Shown piece after piece: positions 8,112 through 17,048 of a DNA stretch of 64,000 bases. Below the pieces are notes generated by a model. It was not told the origin of the DNA. It did no database searches and was given only the letters and a program-made list of their open reading frames with translations. Origin of the DNA: Rubrivivax sp. (GTDB lineage Bacteria > Pseudomonadota > Gammaproteobacteria > Burkholderiales > Burkholderiaceae_C); the NCBI GenBank assembly GCA_020852865.1, contig JADYZZ010000052.1:1-64000 (forward strand), in the 5' to 3' direction. A program made the translations under genes and the position numbers. Every line of letters begins with the position of its first letter. Within the stretch, counting starts at the first letter, position 1.

Positions 8112-9260
8112 TCAGGCGGCAGGGGCGTGCACTGCGGCCGGCTCGGGCAGGCCGAGCAGCCGCGCGTACAGCGCGAGGTAGGCGGCGGCGGCGCGGTCCC
8201 AGTCGAAACGCGCGGCGTGCCGGCGCACGGCGTCGGCGCGCGCCGGCTCGGCGGCGTCGCGCGCCAGGCCCTGCTCGACCACGCGGCGCATCGCGGCGGG
8301 TTCGAAGTCGTCGAAGTAGTCGGCCGCGTCGCCGCCGATCTCGGGCAGGCTGGTGCGGCGCGCCAGGAACACCGGCTTGCCGAAGTGCATGGCCTCGATC
8401 GGCGGCAGGCCGAAGCCCTCGGTGAGCGAGGGGAACAGGAAGCCGGCGCAGTGCGCGTAGGCCCAGGCCTTCTGCGCGTCGTCGATGCCGAGGTGGAACT
8501 GCAGGTTCGGCAGGCGCGTCGCCTCGCGCAGCGCGCGTGCGTCACGGCCATCGGGGCCGCACAGCACGAAGAGCATCTGCGGCCACGCGCGGGCCAGCCC
8601 GACGATTGCCTGCGGGTTCTTCGAAGGCGACAGGCGGCTCAGGTGCAGGAGGAACGGCTGGGCATCGTCCTCGGCCCAGCCGGCGAGCGGCCGCTGCGGC
8701 GCGCCGACGAAGCTGCGCGCGCCGTTGTGGATGACCTCGAGCGGCCCGCTCCAGCCCAGCCAGCGGCGCACGTCGCCGGCCGAGTGATGGCTCACCGTGG
8801 CCACCTGGTCGGTGCGCCCCAGCAGCGCGCGCAGGCGCCGGTTGTGCCGCCACACCGACAGGCGCGGGCGGCCGTACAGGTAGTTGAGGTCGTGGATCGT
8901 CACCAGCCGGTGCGTGCAGCCGCGCGGCGGCCGCGACTTGTTCATCTGATGCGTCGCGTGCCACAGCGCGATCGGGCGCGGCGTGCGGTGCACCAGGCGC
9001 TGCAGCGGCGCCAGCGGCAGGTAGCCGACTTCGGGGCCGAACAGGCCCTGCAACTCGGGCCGCAGGTGAAAGGAGAAGCCCACGCCGTGCCGGCTGCGCC
9101 ACTGCGGCGCAGCCGCCGCGATACGCCGGCCCAGTTGCGAGGAGAACTCGAAGATGCCGCCGTCGCCCGGTGCCGAGCGGCCCAGGCTGACGAGCACCTC
9201 GAGGCGGGCGGGCGCCAGCAGGCCCATGTCTTCAACGGCGGATGCGCATGCGGCGCGCAT
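8112..9260 (-). CDS. Glycosyltransferase family 4 (GT-B fold)
   Basis: This is probably a mannosyl- or related hexosyltransferase of surface-glycan synthesis. The N-terminal half holds GGIFEFSSQLGRR and HLVTIHDLNYLYG-type residues. The C-terminal half has the donor-binding pattern LHLSRLSPSKNP and the E-x7-E region SLTEGFGLPPIEAMHFGKPV, then LPEIGGDAADYFD. The start is uncertain: ATG 9260 gives 382 aa, ATG 9227 (MGLLAPARLEVLVSLG) gives 371 aa with a more usual family N-terminus. Neither has a strong ribosome-binding site. It is divergent from the GT2 gene at 9401. Confidence 0.88.
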   Translation of the reverse strand: MRAACASAVEDMGLLAPARLEVLVSLGRSAPGDGGIFEFSSQLGRRIAAAAPQWRSRHGVGFSFHLRPELQGLFGPEVGYLPLAPLQRLVHRTPRPIALWHATHQMNKSRPPRGCTHRLVTIHDLNYLYGRPRLSVWRHNRRLRALLGRTDQVATVSHHSAGDVRRWLGWSGPLEVIHNGARSFVGAPQRPLAGWAEDDAQPFLLHLSRLSPSKNPQAIVGLARAWPQMLFVLCGPDGRDARALREATRLPNLQFHLGIDDAQKAWAYAHCAGFLFPSLTEGFGLPPIEAMHFGKPVFLARRTSLPEIGGDAADYFDDFEPAAMRRVVEQGLARDAAEPARADAVRRHAARFDWDRAAAAYLALYARLLGLPEPAAVHAPAA

Positions 9261-9400
9261 TATCGGATCGGGTCGGCCTGGGGTGCCGCGCGGGCGCAGG
9301 CGAGCCGGCCGGTCGGGCGCGGGGCAGGGACGTTGTGGCGCACTCCGGCAAGCCAGCATCGTCAGCCGGCCGGCCGGGCGCGGAGCAGGGGGCGCCCGCT

Positions 9401-10546
9401 ATGATGGGCCGCGTGGATCAGGCGGGTGCAGCGGGGCACGCCGGGCCGCTGGCGGGCCGGCCGCCGGCCGCGCCCGAAGCCGCAGGGGCGGCGCGGCTCG
9501 AAGGCGGCCTGCGCCTGAGTGCACCCGGGCGCTGCAAGCGCGGCTCGGCGACGCGTCCGCTCGTGAGCTACGTCACCGTGGTGCGCAATGCCCGGGCGAC
9601 CATCGGGCGCACGCTGGCCAGCGTGCGCAACCAGCAATGGGACGCCGTCGAGCATGTGGTCGTCGATGGGCTTTCCGACGACGGCACACGCGAGATCATC
9701 GAGGCGCACGCGGGACAGATCGACGTTTACGTGAGCGAGCCCGATGCCGGCCTGTACGACGCGCTGAACAAGGCGCTGGCGCTGGTGCGCGGCGATCTCG
9801 TCTGCGTCCTCAATGCCGACGACTGGCTGACGCCGGACGCCGCGGCGGTGGCCGCACGCGCGCTGTTGCGCCGCTCGGCCACGGCGGGCACGCCGCTGCT
9901 GATCCTGAGCTCGGCCTGGCTGCACGTCGGCGCGCGCCGCAAGCTGTGGCTGCCGGCGCCGCTCGACGCCGGTTCGTGGCTGCGCTGCCCGAAGATCTGC
10001 CACAACGGCGTCTATGCCACGCGCAGCGCGCTCGAGCGCACCGGACCCTACGACACGCGCTGGCGCATCGTCGGCGACACCCATTGGCTGTGCCGCGCCT
10101 TCGATGCCGGCGTGGACGTGGTGCACTGCCCGGCACCCACGGTGCACTACATGCCGGGCGGGCTTTCGGCCGACACGCGCCGCCATGTCGAGGAGTGCGC
10201 GCAACTCATGGCGCAGCGTTTCACCGGCCTGGACGAAGCCGGGGTATGGACGCTGATCCATGCCTTTTACCCCTGGCCGGACAACCTGGCGCCCTTCGCG
10301 GCCAGCCGCCCGCGCGATCTGGGGCGGGCCCTCGATGCGCTGCTCGCGCGCCACGCCGGCGACGCTGCGCTGGACGCCGCCGCGGCCGCGGCGGGGCTCG
10401 CCGCGCAGCGCGGCCATGCGGCGCGCGTGCGCACGCGCCGCGGCCTGGCCGCGCAGGTGCACCGCGGGCTGCTGCGCGCCTGGTATGGCGTGCGCGAGGC
10501 GGTCGCACCGCCGCGGCCCGGCAGCCCGCCGCCTACGCCGAAGTAG
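9401..10546 (+). CDS. Glycosyltransferase family 2
   Basis: This is a GT-A inverting sugar transferase. It shows SYVTVVRNARATIGRTL, HVVVDGLSDDGT, YVSEPDAGLYDALNKAL and VLNADDWL, the DxD-type nucleotide-sugar site. This is the pattern of WcaA-like colanic-acid/capsule transferases. The first ~85 residues are Gly/Ala-rich without fold signatures, so the real start may be later than ATG 9401. The C-terminal ~100 residues are also low-complexity. It overlaps tail-to-tail by 14 bp with the DUF5672 gene. Confidence 0.9.
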   Translation: MMGRVDQAGAAGHAGPLAGRPPAAPEAAGAARLEGGLRLSAPGRCKRGSATRPLVSYVTVVRNARATIGRTLASVRNQQWDAVEHVVVDGLSDDGTREIIEAHAGQIDVYVSEPDAGLYDALNKALALVRGDLVCVLNADDWLTPDAAAVAARALLRRSATAGTPLLILSSAWLHVGARRKLWLPAPLDAGSWLRCPKICHNGVYATRSALERTGPYDTRWRIVGDTHWLCRAFDAGVDVVHCPAPTVHYMPGGLSADTRRHVEECAQLMAQRFTGLDEAGVWTLIHAFYPWPDNLAPFAASRPRDLGRALDALLARHAGDAALDAAAAAAGLAAQRGHAARVRTRRGLAAQVHRGLLRAWYGVREAVAPPRPGSPPPTPK

Positions 10547-11387
10547 CCGCGGCGTTGCGCAGGAAGGCGAGCTGCTCGGTCCAGAACGCGCGGTCGTAGC
10601 GCTCCCAGGCATGGCATCCGAACGGCAACCTCTGCCCGTTGAGCCCATAGGCCAGCCGCGGTGCGGCCTCGAACGCGAAGCCCAGCGCCACCTCGGGCGG
10701 CGCCACGCGAAAGAACGGGTAGACCGCGGGGACCAGGATGCCCCAGAAATGGTCTTCGTTCGAGCGCGGGAACAAGGGCTCGACGTTGTAGGCGAAGCAG
10801 CGCTCGTGCTTGATGCGGCGCGGCAGGCCCGTGATTCCGGCCTTGCCGCCGGCGCGCGACTTGATGAAGTTGGGAATGCGCCGCGGCGTGTTCAGCACGC
10901 GCAGGAAGTCGGCGATGTCCCTCAGCGAGAACCCGCCGTTGCCCACGCCCCAGAACTCGAGCGGCAGGCGCGGCTCGCTGCCGCCGACGAACCACGGCGC
11001 ACCGATGTACGAGTAGCCGCGGCGGCACCAGGCCTCGAGCTCGTCGCTCAGCACGAGGGCGTCGAGCTGCGCGATCAGCAGGTGGCTGTACGGGCCGAAG
11101 GATTCGTAGAACGCCTTCGCGCGCATCAGGGCGTTGTAGCCGCCGATGCTCGCGAAGTAGCGGTCGGGGTAGGTCTTGCAGCCCAGCCGCGGGCCGTGGC
11201 GCCGGCACAGCGCGTCGAGCGAGCCGCCGAGCCGGTCCGGGCCGATGACAAAGAGCGGCCAGCCGGCCAGCAGCTCGACGGTGTGCTCGAGCGAGAGCCT
11301 CTCCGCCGCCGACAGCTCGGGTTTGTGTACCGGGATCGCGACCGCGGGCTGCGGGGCGCACGCGTGATCGGATGGGGGATCGGACAT
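10533..11387 (-). CDS. DUF5672 family protein (putative glycosyltransferase)
   Basis: The protein has 284 aa from MSDPPSDHAC. It shows features I associate with DUF5672 proteins of glycan loci: VAIPVHKPELSAAE, FVIGPDRLGGSLD, LIAQLDALVLSDEL, YIGAPWFVG and VGNGGFSLRD. The Asp-rich segment and the NGGFSLR block resemble a GT-A donor/acceptor site, so transferase activity is likely. No signal peptide or membrane segment is present. Upstream in-frame starts up to 11474 give an Arg/Thr-rich N-terminus that looks non-coding. Divergent from the methyltransferase at 11588. Confidence 0.8.
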   Translation of the reverse strand: MSDPPSDHACAPQPAVAIPVHKPELSAAERLSLEHTVELLAGWPLFVIGPDRLGGSLDALCRRHGPRLGCKTYPDRYFASIGGYNALMRAKAFYESFGPYSHLLIAQLDALVLSDELEAWCRRGYSYIGAPWFVGGSEPRLPLEFWGVGNGGFSLRDIADFLRVLNTPRRIPNFIKSRAGGKAGITGLPRRIKHERCFAYNVEPLFPRSNEDHFWGILVPAVYPFFRVAPPEVALGFAFEAAPRLAYGLNGQRLPFGCHAWERYDRAFWTEQLAFLRNAAATSA

Positions 11388-11587
11388 CGGGCGGGCTGCG
11401 GTCGTCGGGGCGGCGCGTTCGGCGCAGGCCAGTGTAGTCAGCCGCGGCCGGCCGGCCCGGGGCCGCTGGCACAATCGCGCGCGCCGGCACGCCTGGCCTT
11501 GCCGCCGGCGATTCCCGGCGCCGACAGCCGCCCGATGACCGCGCGCGGGTTGCCGCCCGCCGACGCTGCGCAGCGCAGGAGTTGCCG

Positions 11588-12187
11588 ATGACGACGCGCC
11601 ACCTGGACCTGGGGTGCGGCCGCGTGCCGCGCAACCCCTATGGGCGCGATGAGCTCTACGGAGTCGATCTCGACGCGCCGGCCGATGGCGAAGGGCGCAT
11701 TCGCCGCGCCAATCTGGCCGTCGCGCCCATCCCCTGGCCCGACGACAGCTTCGAGTCGGTGTCGGCCTACGACTTCCTCGAGCACGTGCCGCGCGTGCTC
11801 CCCACCGCCGACGGGCAAGGTACCCGATTCCCGTTCATCGAGCTGATGAACGAGATCTGGCGCGTTCTCGTACCCGGTGGTCTGTTCTACGCCAGCACGC
11901 CGGCCTACCCGCACAAGACGGCCTTCCAGGATCCGACGCACGTGAACTACGTGACGGCCGACACGCACGAGTACTTCACGCGCCCGAAGCGCCTGGCGGC
12001 CCTGTACGGTTTCAGCGGGGACTTCGAGGCGCGCCGCGTGCAGCTCACCAAGTCCAGCGCCTCGCATGACTTCGTCCCGGTACCGGCCAACTGGTTCGAG
12101 CGCGCGCGGCTCGCGCGCCGCATCCGGCAAGGCCGCTGCAGCCACGTGATCTGGGAATTCGTGGCGCTCGAGGCGCGCGCGCGCTGA
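11588..12187 (+). CDS. SAM-dependent methyltransferase (class I)
   Basis: This is a 199-aa small-molecule or sugar methyltransferase. Motif I is HLDLGCGRVPRN at the extreme N-terminus, the acidic loop is YGVDLDAP, motif IV is SAYDFLEHVPR, and post-motif residues are LVPGGLFYASTPAY. ATG 11588 is supported by AGGAG at 11577-11581, six nt upstream. A glycosyltransferase follows after 25 nt, so the two are probably co-transcribed and modify the same glycan. Confidence 0.85.
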   Translation: MTTRHLDLGCGRVPRNPYGRDELYGVDLDAPADGEGRIRRANLAVAPIPWPDDSFESVSAYDFLEHVPRVLPTADGQGTRFPFIELMNEIWRVLVPGGLFYASTPAYPHKTAFQDPTHVNYVTADTHEYFTRPKRLAALYGFSGDFEARRVQLTKSSASHDFVPVPANWFERARLARRIRQGRCSHVIWEFVALEARAR

Positions 12188-12212
12188 GCGCATCGCGCCT
12201 GGCCTGCTGCCG

Positions 12213-13337
12213 ATGCGCATCCTCGCCACCGCCGGCGACATCGATTCGCTGATCGCCGAGATCCGGCTGCGCCGGCCGCTCGAGGCGCTGGCGCACGAGC
12301 GCGGCTGGGCGCTGCAGTGGCGTTCGTTTCACGACTGCCGTCCGGCCGAGCTGGCCGCCGCCGATGTGCTGATCGTGCAGCGCGGCCTGTCGCGCCGGGT
12401 GCTGCGGCTGCAGCAGCGCGCGCTGTGCGCGGGCGCGGCCGTCGTCTACGAGATCGACGATCTGCTCACCGAGATCGCCCCGCACATCTCGCAGCACGAC
12501 GTGGTGCGCGCCGGCCTGCCCTGGCTGAAGCGCTGTCTCGCGTCGGCCGACCTCGCCACCTTCAGCACGGCACGGCTGCAGCACGAGCTCGCGCCGCTGG
12601 CCCGCGCCAGCGCCGTCGTTCCCAACCACGCCTTCTTCGACGAGGATCTGCCGCTTGCGCCGCAGCGCCCGGGCGAGCCGGTGCACCTGCTGGTGGCGGC
12701 GTCGGAGCACATGCTCGTCGACACGCTCGCGGCGGCGCTGGCGCCGCTGCTCGGGCCGCGGGTGCGGCTCGTCGTCGTCGGCCCGCCGGCCGATGCGCTG
12801 GCGGCGCGCGGCCTGCCGCTCGAGCGCCATGCCCCGATGCCGCGCAGCGCGTTCGTCGCCCTGGCACGCCGTCTGCCCAACGCGGTGGCCCTGATCGCGC
12901 TCGAGTCGTCGCGCTTTGCCTCGTGCAAGAGCGCGATCAAGTGGTTCGACTATGCCGAGATCGGGATCCCGACGCTCGCCTCGGCGGTGCCGCCGTATCT
13001 CGACGTGATCGCACATGGGCGCACCGGCTGGCTGGTCGAAGGCGGGCCCGCGCAGTGGCTGGAGGCGGTGCGACGGGCGATCGAAGACGCCGAAGGACGG
13101 CGCCGCGTCGCCGAGGCGGCGCGCGCCGAAGTGCGCGCGCGGCACGGCTTCGCGCAGACGGTCGCCGCCTGGCACGCCGCCTTGCTGCAGGCGCGCCGCC
13201 TGCGTGCCGCCCGATCGGTGCCGGTGCAGCGCGGACTCGCCGCCTGGGGGCAGCGCGCCGGCGATGCGGCCGCGGATTGGGGCGTGGCGCTGCGGCGCTG
13301 GAACCGCGCGAGGCTGGCGCGCCGGCGACGGACGTAG
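12213..13337 (+). CDS. Glycosyltransferase (GT-B, family 1/4-like)
   Basis: The 374-aa protein has the general pattern of GT-B transferases: MRILATAGDIDSL at the N-terminus, VVYEIDDLL typical of GT4-like enzymes, FSTARLQHEL, and a C-terminal donor-site region with KSAIKWFDYAEIGIPTLAS and VPPYLDVIAHGRTGWLV. The last ~60 residues are Arg/Ala-rich. It follows the methyltransferase on the same strand and closes the glycan patch. Confidence 0.82.
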   Translation: MRILATAGDIDSLIAEIRLRRPLEALAHERGWALQWRSFHDCRPAELAAADVLIVQRGLSRRVLRLQQRALCAGAAVVYEIDDLLTEIAPHISQHDVVRAGLPWLKRCLASADLATFSTARLQHELAPLARASAVVPNHAFFDEDLPLAPQRPGEPVHLLVAASEHMLVDTLAAALAPLLGPRVRLVVVGPPADALAARGLPLERHAPMPRSAFVALARRLPNAVALIALESSRFASCKSAIKWFDYAEIGIPTLASAVPPYLDVIAHGRTGWLVEGGPAQWLEAVRRAIEDAEGRRRVAEAARAEVRARHGFAQTVAAWHAALLQARRLRAARSVPVQRGLAAWGQRAGDAAADWGVALRRWNRARLARRRRT

Positions 13338-13475
13338 CAGCGTGCCGGCCGGTTCGGGGCGCCTGGCACCTTCATGCAGCCCCGGATTCGCGTCGATGCG
13401 TCGATCTCGGCGGCACCGCAGGCGCTCGCACCCTCCTGCGCCGGTCCACGGGTCGGGGCGGCGCGCCCGCGCTGC

Positions 13476-14495
13476 TCACAGATCGCAAACCGCCGGCAGC
13501 GTGGGCTCGGCGAGCCCGACGGCCGCGCGCACCGCGTTGCGGATGGCGCGCGCCACCGCCTCGGCCGCCAGCGCGCCCAGCGCAGCGAGGTCGGGCGTGC
13601 CCGCGGCGGTGCCGGTGGCGAGTGCGAACAGCGTGTCGCCGTCGTAGGGCGTGAGCGGCGAGACGGCGCGCGACAGGCCATGGTGCGCGAGCGAGGCCAG
13701 CTGCGTGGCCGCGGCCTTGTCCAGGCGCGCATCGGTGGCGATGACGCCGATCGTCGTCGCGCTGCCGGGGTTGTCGCGGCGCACCAGCGGCGCCGGCATG
13801 CGGCCCTCGAGCAAGGCGCGCGTGCTGTCGACCAAGCCGCAGCCGTCGGCCGTGCGCGCGCCGGCCAGCACGCGGCCCTGCTCGTCGAGCACGTCGCCCA
13901 CGGCGTTCACCGCCACCAGCGCGCCGACGGTGACGCCGTGCGCGCACAGCGACGCGCTGCCGATGCCGCCGCGCATCGCCGCAGCGAGGCCGAACAGCTT
14001 GCCCACGGTGGCGCCGCTGCCGGCGCCCACGCTGCCCTGCGCGGGCGCCGCAGCCGAAGCCGCCTCGCAGGCCGCGTAGCCGGTGGCGGCATCGGGCCGG
14101 ATGCGCGCGTCGCCCACCCACAAATCGAACAGCACCGCAGCCGGCACGATGGGCACGCGCACCGGGCCGACCGCAAGGCCATGGCCGCGCTCGTCGAGCC
14201 AGCGCATCACGCCGCCGGCGGCGTCGAGGCCGAAGGCGCTGCCGCCGGTGAGCAGCACGGCGTGCACCTGCGGCGCGGTGTTCTCGGGGCGCAGCAGGTC
14301 GGTCTCGCGCGTGCCGGGGGCGCCGCCGCGCACCGCGACGCCGGCCACCGCGCCCTGCGGGCACAGCACGACGGTGCAGCCGCTGGGCCGGCCCACGCAT
14401 TGGGCGTGGCCGACCGCCAGGCCGGCGACGTCGGTGATCGCGCCCGGCGCGAGCGGCGCCAGCGGCGGGCGCGCGGGATCGGCCGCGGCGCTCAG
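13476..14495 (-). CDS. P1 (DmpA/S58-like) family peptidase, probable CTG start
   Basis: This is an N-terminal-nucleophile, self-processing aminopeptidase-type enzyme. Landmarks are ITDVAGLAVGHAQC at the N-terminus, LLTGGSAFGLDAAGG, GATVGKLFG, and NPGSATTIGVIATDA, which contains the candidate cleavage/nucleophile region. No ATG, GTG or TTG in frame precedes the conserved N-terminus. A CTG at 14495 overlaps the stop of the upstream acyl-CoA dehydrogenase as CTGA and has GGGAG (14503-14507) seven nt before it, which gives 339 aa. A GTG at 14396 is the first standard start but removes the conserved N-terminus. Last gene of an acyl-CoA dehydrogenase operon. Confidence 0.85.
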   Translation of the reverse strand: MSAAADPARPPLAPLAPGAITDVAGLAVGHAQCVGRPSGCTVVLCPQGAVAGVAVRGGAPGTRETDLLRPENTAPQVHAVLLTGGSAFGLDAAGGVMRWLDERGHGLAVGPVRVPIVPAAVLFDLWVGDARIRPDAATGYAACEAASAAAPAQGSVGAGSGATVGKLFGLAAAMRGGIGSASLCAHGVTVGALVAVNAVGDVLDEQGRVLAGARTADGCGLVDSTRALLEGRMPAPLVRRDNPGSATTIGVIATDARLDKAAATQLASLAHHGLSRAVSPLTPYDGDTLFALATGTAAGTPDLAALGALAAEAVARAIRNAVRAAVGLAEPTLPAVCDL

Positions 14496-15625
14496 GCGAA
14501 CACTCCCGCCGTGTCCTGCATGCCGCGGCTCACTTCGCCCAGGTGGTGCAGGGTGTCGCCGAATGTGAGCTCGAGCATCGTGAGCCGCTTGAAGTAGTGG
14601 CTGCCGAGGTACTCGTCGGTGACGCCGATGCCGCCGTGCAGCTGCACGCAGTGCTGGCCGACGAAACGCATGGAGTGGCCCAGCTGTACCTTGGCCTGCG
14701 CGAGCGCATGGCGGCGCCTGGCCGGCGGCTCGCCGAGCGCGAGGCTGGCGTAGTAGCTCATCGAGCGGCCGAGCTCGAGCTGCATCTTCACGTCGGCGAT
14801 GCGGTGGCGCAGCGCCTGGAAGCTGGCCAGCGTGACGCCGAACTGCCGGCGCGTGTTCATGTACTCGACCGTCAGCTCGACCAGCCGGTCCATCAGGCCG
14901 ACGCCTTCGGCGCACAGGCCGGCGATGCCGATGTCGATCGCGCGCTCGAGCAGATCGCCCTCGTCGAGCGCGACGAGCGCGGCCGGCGTCTCGCGCAGCA
15001 CGAGCTCGGCGGCGCGCGCGCCGTCCTGCGTCGGGTAGCCGCGCACGCCGAGCCCGGGCGCGCCCTTGGCGACCAGGAACAGGCCGACTCGCGTGGTCTC
15101 GGCGCCGCCTTCGACCAGGCGTGCCGGCACGATGTAGGCGTCGGCCTCGTCGCCGGCGGGCACGATGCTCTTGGCACCGGTCAGCCGGTGGCCGCTGCCG
15201 TGCGCGCTGGCGTCGGTGCCGGTGTGGTGCAGGAAGTAGCGCGCGCCGCGCTCCTGATGCGCCAGCACCACCAGCGCCTCGGCGCTTGCCATGCGCGGCA
15301 GCCAGGCGGCCTGCAGTGCCGCGGGTGCCGCCGCCAGCAGCGCCGGCGCCACCAGCGCGCCGTGCACATAGGGCGCGTTGACGAGGCCGCGGCCGAGCTC
15401 CTCGCACACCACCATCGCCTCGACGGCGCCGAAACCGAGGCCGCCGTGCACTTCGGGGATGGTCAGCCCGGCGAGCCCGAGCTCGCCCAGCTCGGCATAC
15501 ACCGGCCGCGCGAAACCGCCGGCGCGGGCGAGCTGGTGCCGGCGCTCGAATGCGAAGCCCTTGTCGACCCAGCGTCGCACGGCCGCGCGCAGCGCCTGCT
15601 GGTCTTCGGTGAAGTCGAAATCCAT
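14492..15625 (-). CDS. Acyl-CoA dehydrogenase (small subunit type, PimD-like)
   Basis: This FAD enzyme oxidises acyl-CoA to 2-enoyl-CoA. The 377-aa protein has an N-terminal helical domain (DFTEDQQALRAAVRRWV), a mid beta domain, and a C-terminal domain with RRQFGVTLASFQALRHR and QLHGGIGVTDEY near the expected active site. ATG 15625 has a strong AGGAGG ribosome-binding site. The pairing with a longer paralogue just upstream matches the PimC/PimD heteromeric pimeloyl-CoA dehydrogenases. The stop overlaps the P1 peptidase start. Confidence 0.9.
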   Translation of the reverse strand: MDFDFTEDQQALRAAVRRWVDKGFAFERRHQLARAGGFARPVYAELGELGLAGLTIPEVHGGLGFGAVEAMVVCEELGRGLVNAPYVHGALVAPALLAAAPAALQAAWLPRMASAEALVVLAHQERGARYFLHHTGTDASAHGSGHRLTGAKSIVPAGDEADAYIVPARLVEGGAETTRVGLFLVAKGAPGLGVRGYPTQDGARAAELVLRETPAALVALDEGDLLERAIDIGIAGLCAEGVGLMDRLVELTVEYMNTRRQFGVTLASFQALRHRIADVKMQLELGRSMSYYASLALGEPPARRRHALAQAKVQLGHSMRFVGQHCVQLHGGIGVTDEYLGSHYFKRLTMLELTFGDTLHHLGEVSRGMQDTAGVFA

Positions 15626-15647
15626 GTCCTGGCCTCCTGTCGGGCGC

Positions 15648-16850
15648 TCAGCTGCCGAGCACCGTCTGCGCGACGATGTTGCGTTGCACTTCGTTGGAGC
15701 CGCCGTAGATCGTCGTCTTGCGGTAGTTGAAGTAGGTGGCGGCCAGCGGCGCGCAGTGGGCGGCACCGCCGGGCCACAGACCGCCGAGCGCCTGGTCGCC
15801 CTGCCAGCCCGCCTCCATCGCCTCGCGCACGAGGGGCATCGCGAAGGGGCCGGCCGCGAGCATCATCAGCTCGGCGCAGCGCTGCTGGATTTCGCTGCCG
15901 CGGATCTTGAGCAGACCGGCGATGTCCAGGCTCTGCTTGCCGCTCTTCTCGGCCGAGAGCACGCGCAGCACCAGCATCTCGAGGGCGACGATGTCGACTT
16001 CGAGCAAGGCGATCCGGTCGCGGAAGCGCGGGTCGTCCCACAGGCCCTCGGCGCGCGCGATGCGCTTCAAGCGCTCGAGCTCGCTCTTGGAGCGGTTGAC
16101 GTCGGCGATGTTGGTGCGTTCGTGCGCGAGCAGGTGCTTGGCGTAGGTCCAGCCCTTGTTCTCCTCGCCCACCAGGTTCGCGGCCGGCACCTCGACGTTG
16201 TCGAAGAACACCTCGTTGACCTCGGGCTCGCCGTCGAGCAGCACGATCGGCTTGACGCTGACGCCCGGGCTCTTCATGTCGACGAGCAGGAAGCTGATGC
16301 CGGTCTGCGGCTTGCCTTCGCTGCTGGTGCGCACGAGGCAGAAGATCCAGTCGCCGTACTGGCCGAGCGTGGTCCAGGTCTTCTGGCCGTTGACGATGTA
16401 CTTGTCGCCGCGGCGCTCGGCGCGCGTCTTCAGGCTCGCCAGGTCGGAACCGGCACCCGGCTCGCTGTAGCCCTGGCTCCACCAGACGTCGCCGCTGGCG
16501 ATGCCGGGCAGGAAGCGCGCCTGCTGCTCGCGCGTGCCGAAGGCCATGATCACCGGCGCCACCATGACCGGGCCGAAGGGCACCACGCGCGGCGCTCCGG
16601 CGAGTGCACATTCCTCCTCGAACAGATGGCGCTCGACGGCGCTCCAGCCCGGGCCGCCGAACTGCCGGGGCCAGCCTGCGCCGAGCCAGCCGCGCCTGCC
16701 GAGGATGCGGGCCCAGCGCTGCAGGTCCTCGCGGCTCAGGTGCAGTGCGTGGCGCACCTTGTGGCTGATCTCCTGGGGCAGGTTCTCGGCCACCCAGGCG
16801 CGGACCTCGGCGCGGAAGGCGAGTTCCTCGGGGGTGAATTGCAGATCCAT
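15648..16850 (-). CDS. Acyl-CoA dehydrogenase (large subunit type, PimC-like)
   Basis: The 400-aa paralogue of the downstream dehydrogenase begins MDLQFTPEELAFR. It shows WWSQGYSEPGAGSDLASL, the FAD/substrate loop of the family, DKYIVNGQKTWTT, and a C-terminal YGGSNEVQRNIVAQ that is highly characteristic. A 22-nt gap to the next gene implies co-transcription and probably a heteromeric enzyme acting on dicarboxyl- or branched-acyl-CoA. Confidence 0.92.
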   Translation of the reverse strand: MDLQFTPEELAFRAEVRAWVAENLPQEISHKVRHALHLSREDLQRWARILGRRGWLGAGWPRQFGGPGWSAVERHLFEEECALAGAPRVVPFGPVMVAPVIMAFGTREQQARFLPGIASGDVWWSQGYSEPGAGSDLASLKTRAERRGDKYIVNGQKTWTTLGQYGDWIFCLVRTSSEGKPQTGISFLLVDMKSPGVSVKPIVLLDGEPEVNEVFFDNVEVPAANLVGEENKGWTYAKHLLAHERTNIADVNRSKSELERLKRIARAEGLWDDPRFRDRIALLEVDIVALEMLVLRVLSAEKSGKQSLDIAGLLKIRGSEIQQRCAELMMLAAGPFAMPLVREAMEAGWQGDQALGGLWPGGAAHCAPLAATYFNYRKTTIYGGSNEVQRNIVAQTVLGS

Positions 16851-16974
16851 GGCGGCGCAGGCTCCTCGCGTCGGCAAGCGGGTCGATGGCGGGTCGATGG
16901 GCGGTTTTAGCACGATCGTTCGGACCCGCACGCTCCGCGGCCGGGCGGGGCTGCCGGCATGGCGCCGCGCCTGG

Positions 16975-17000
16975 CCCCTGGGCGCACGAGCGCCCAGGGG
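16975..17000. terminator. Perfect 10-bp hairpin between convergent-spaced genes
   Basis: CCCCTGGGCG (16975-16984) pairs perfectly with CGCCCAGGGG (16991-17000) around a 6-nt loop. It lies about 50 nt after the stop of the minus-strand protease gene and upstream of the acyl-CoA dehydrogenase operon. No T-tract follows on either strand, so it may stabilise the mRNA end rather than act as a classical intrinsic terminator. A 10-bp unit TGCGCGAGGG repeats beside it at 17001-17020. Confidence 0.5.
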
Positions 17001-17048
17001 TGCGCGAGGGTGCGCGAGGGTGCGCGCCGGCGTACCCGGGCACCGCCT

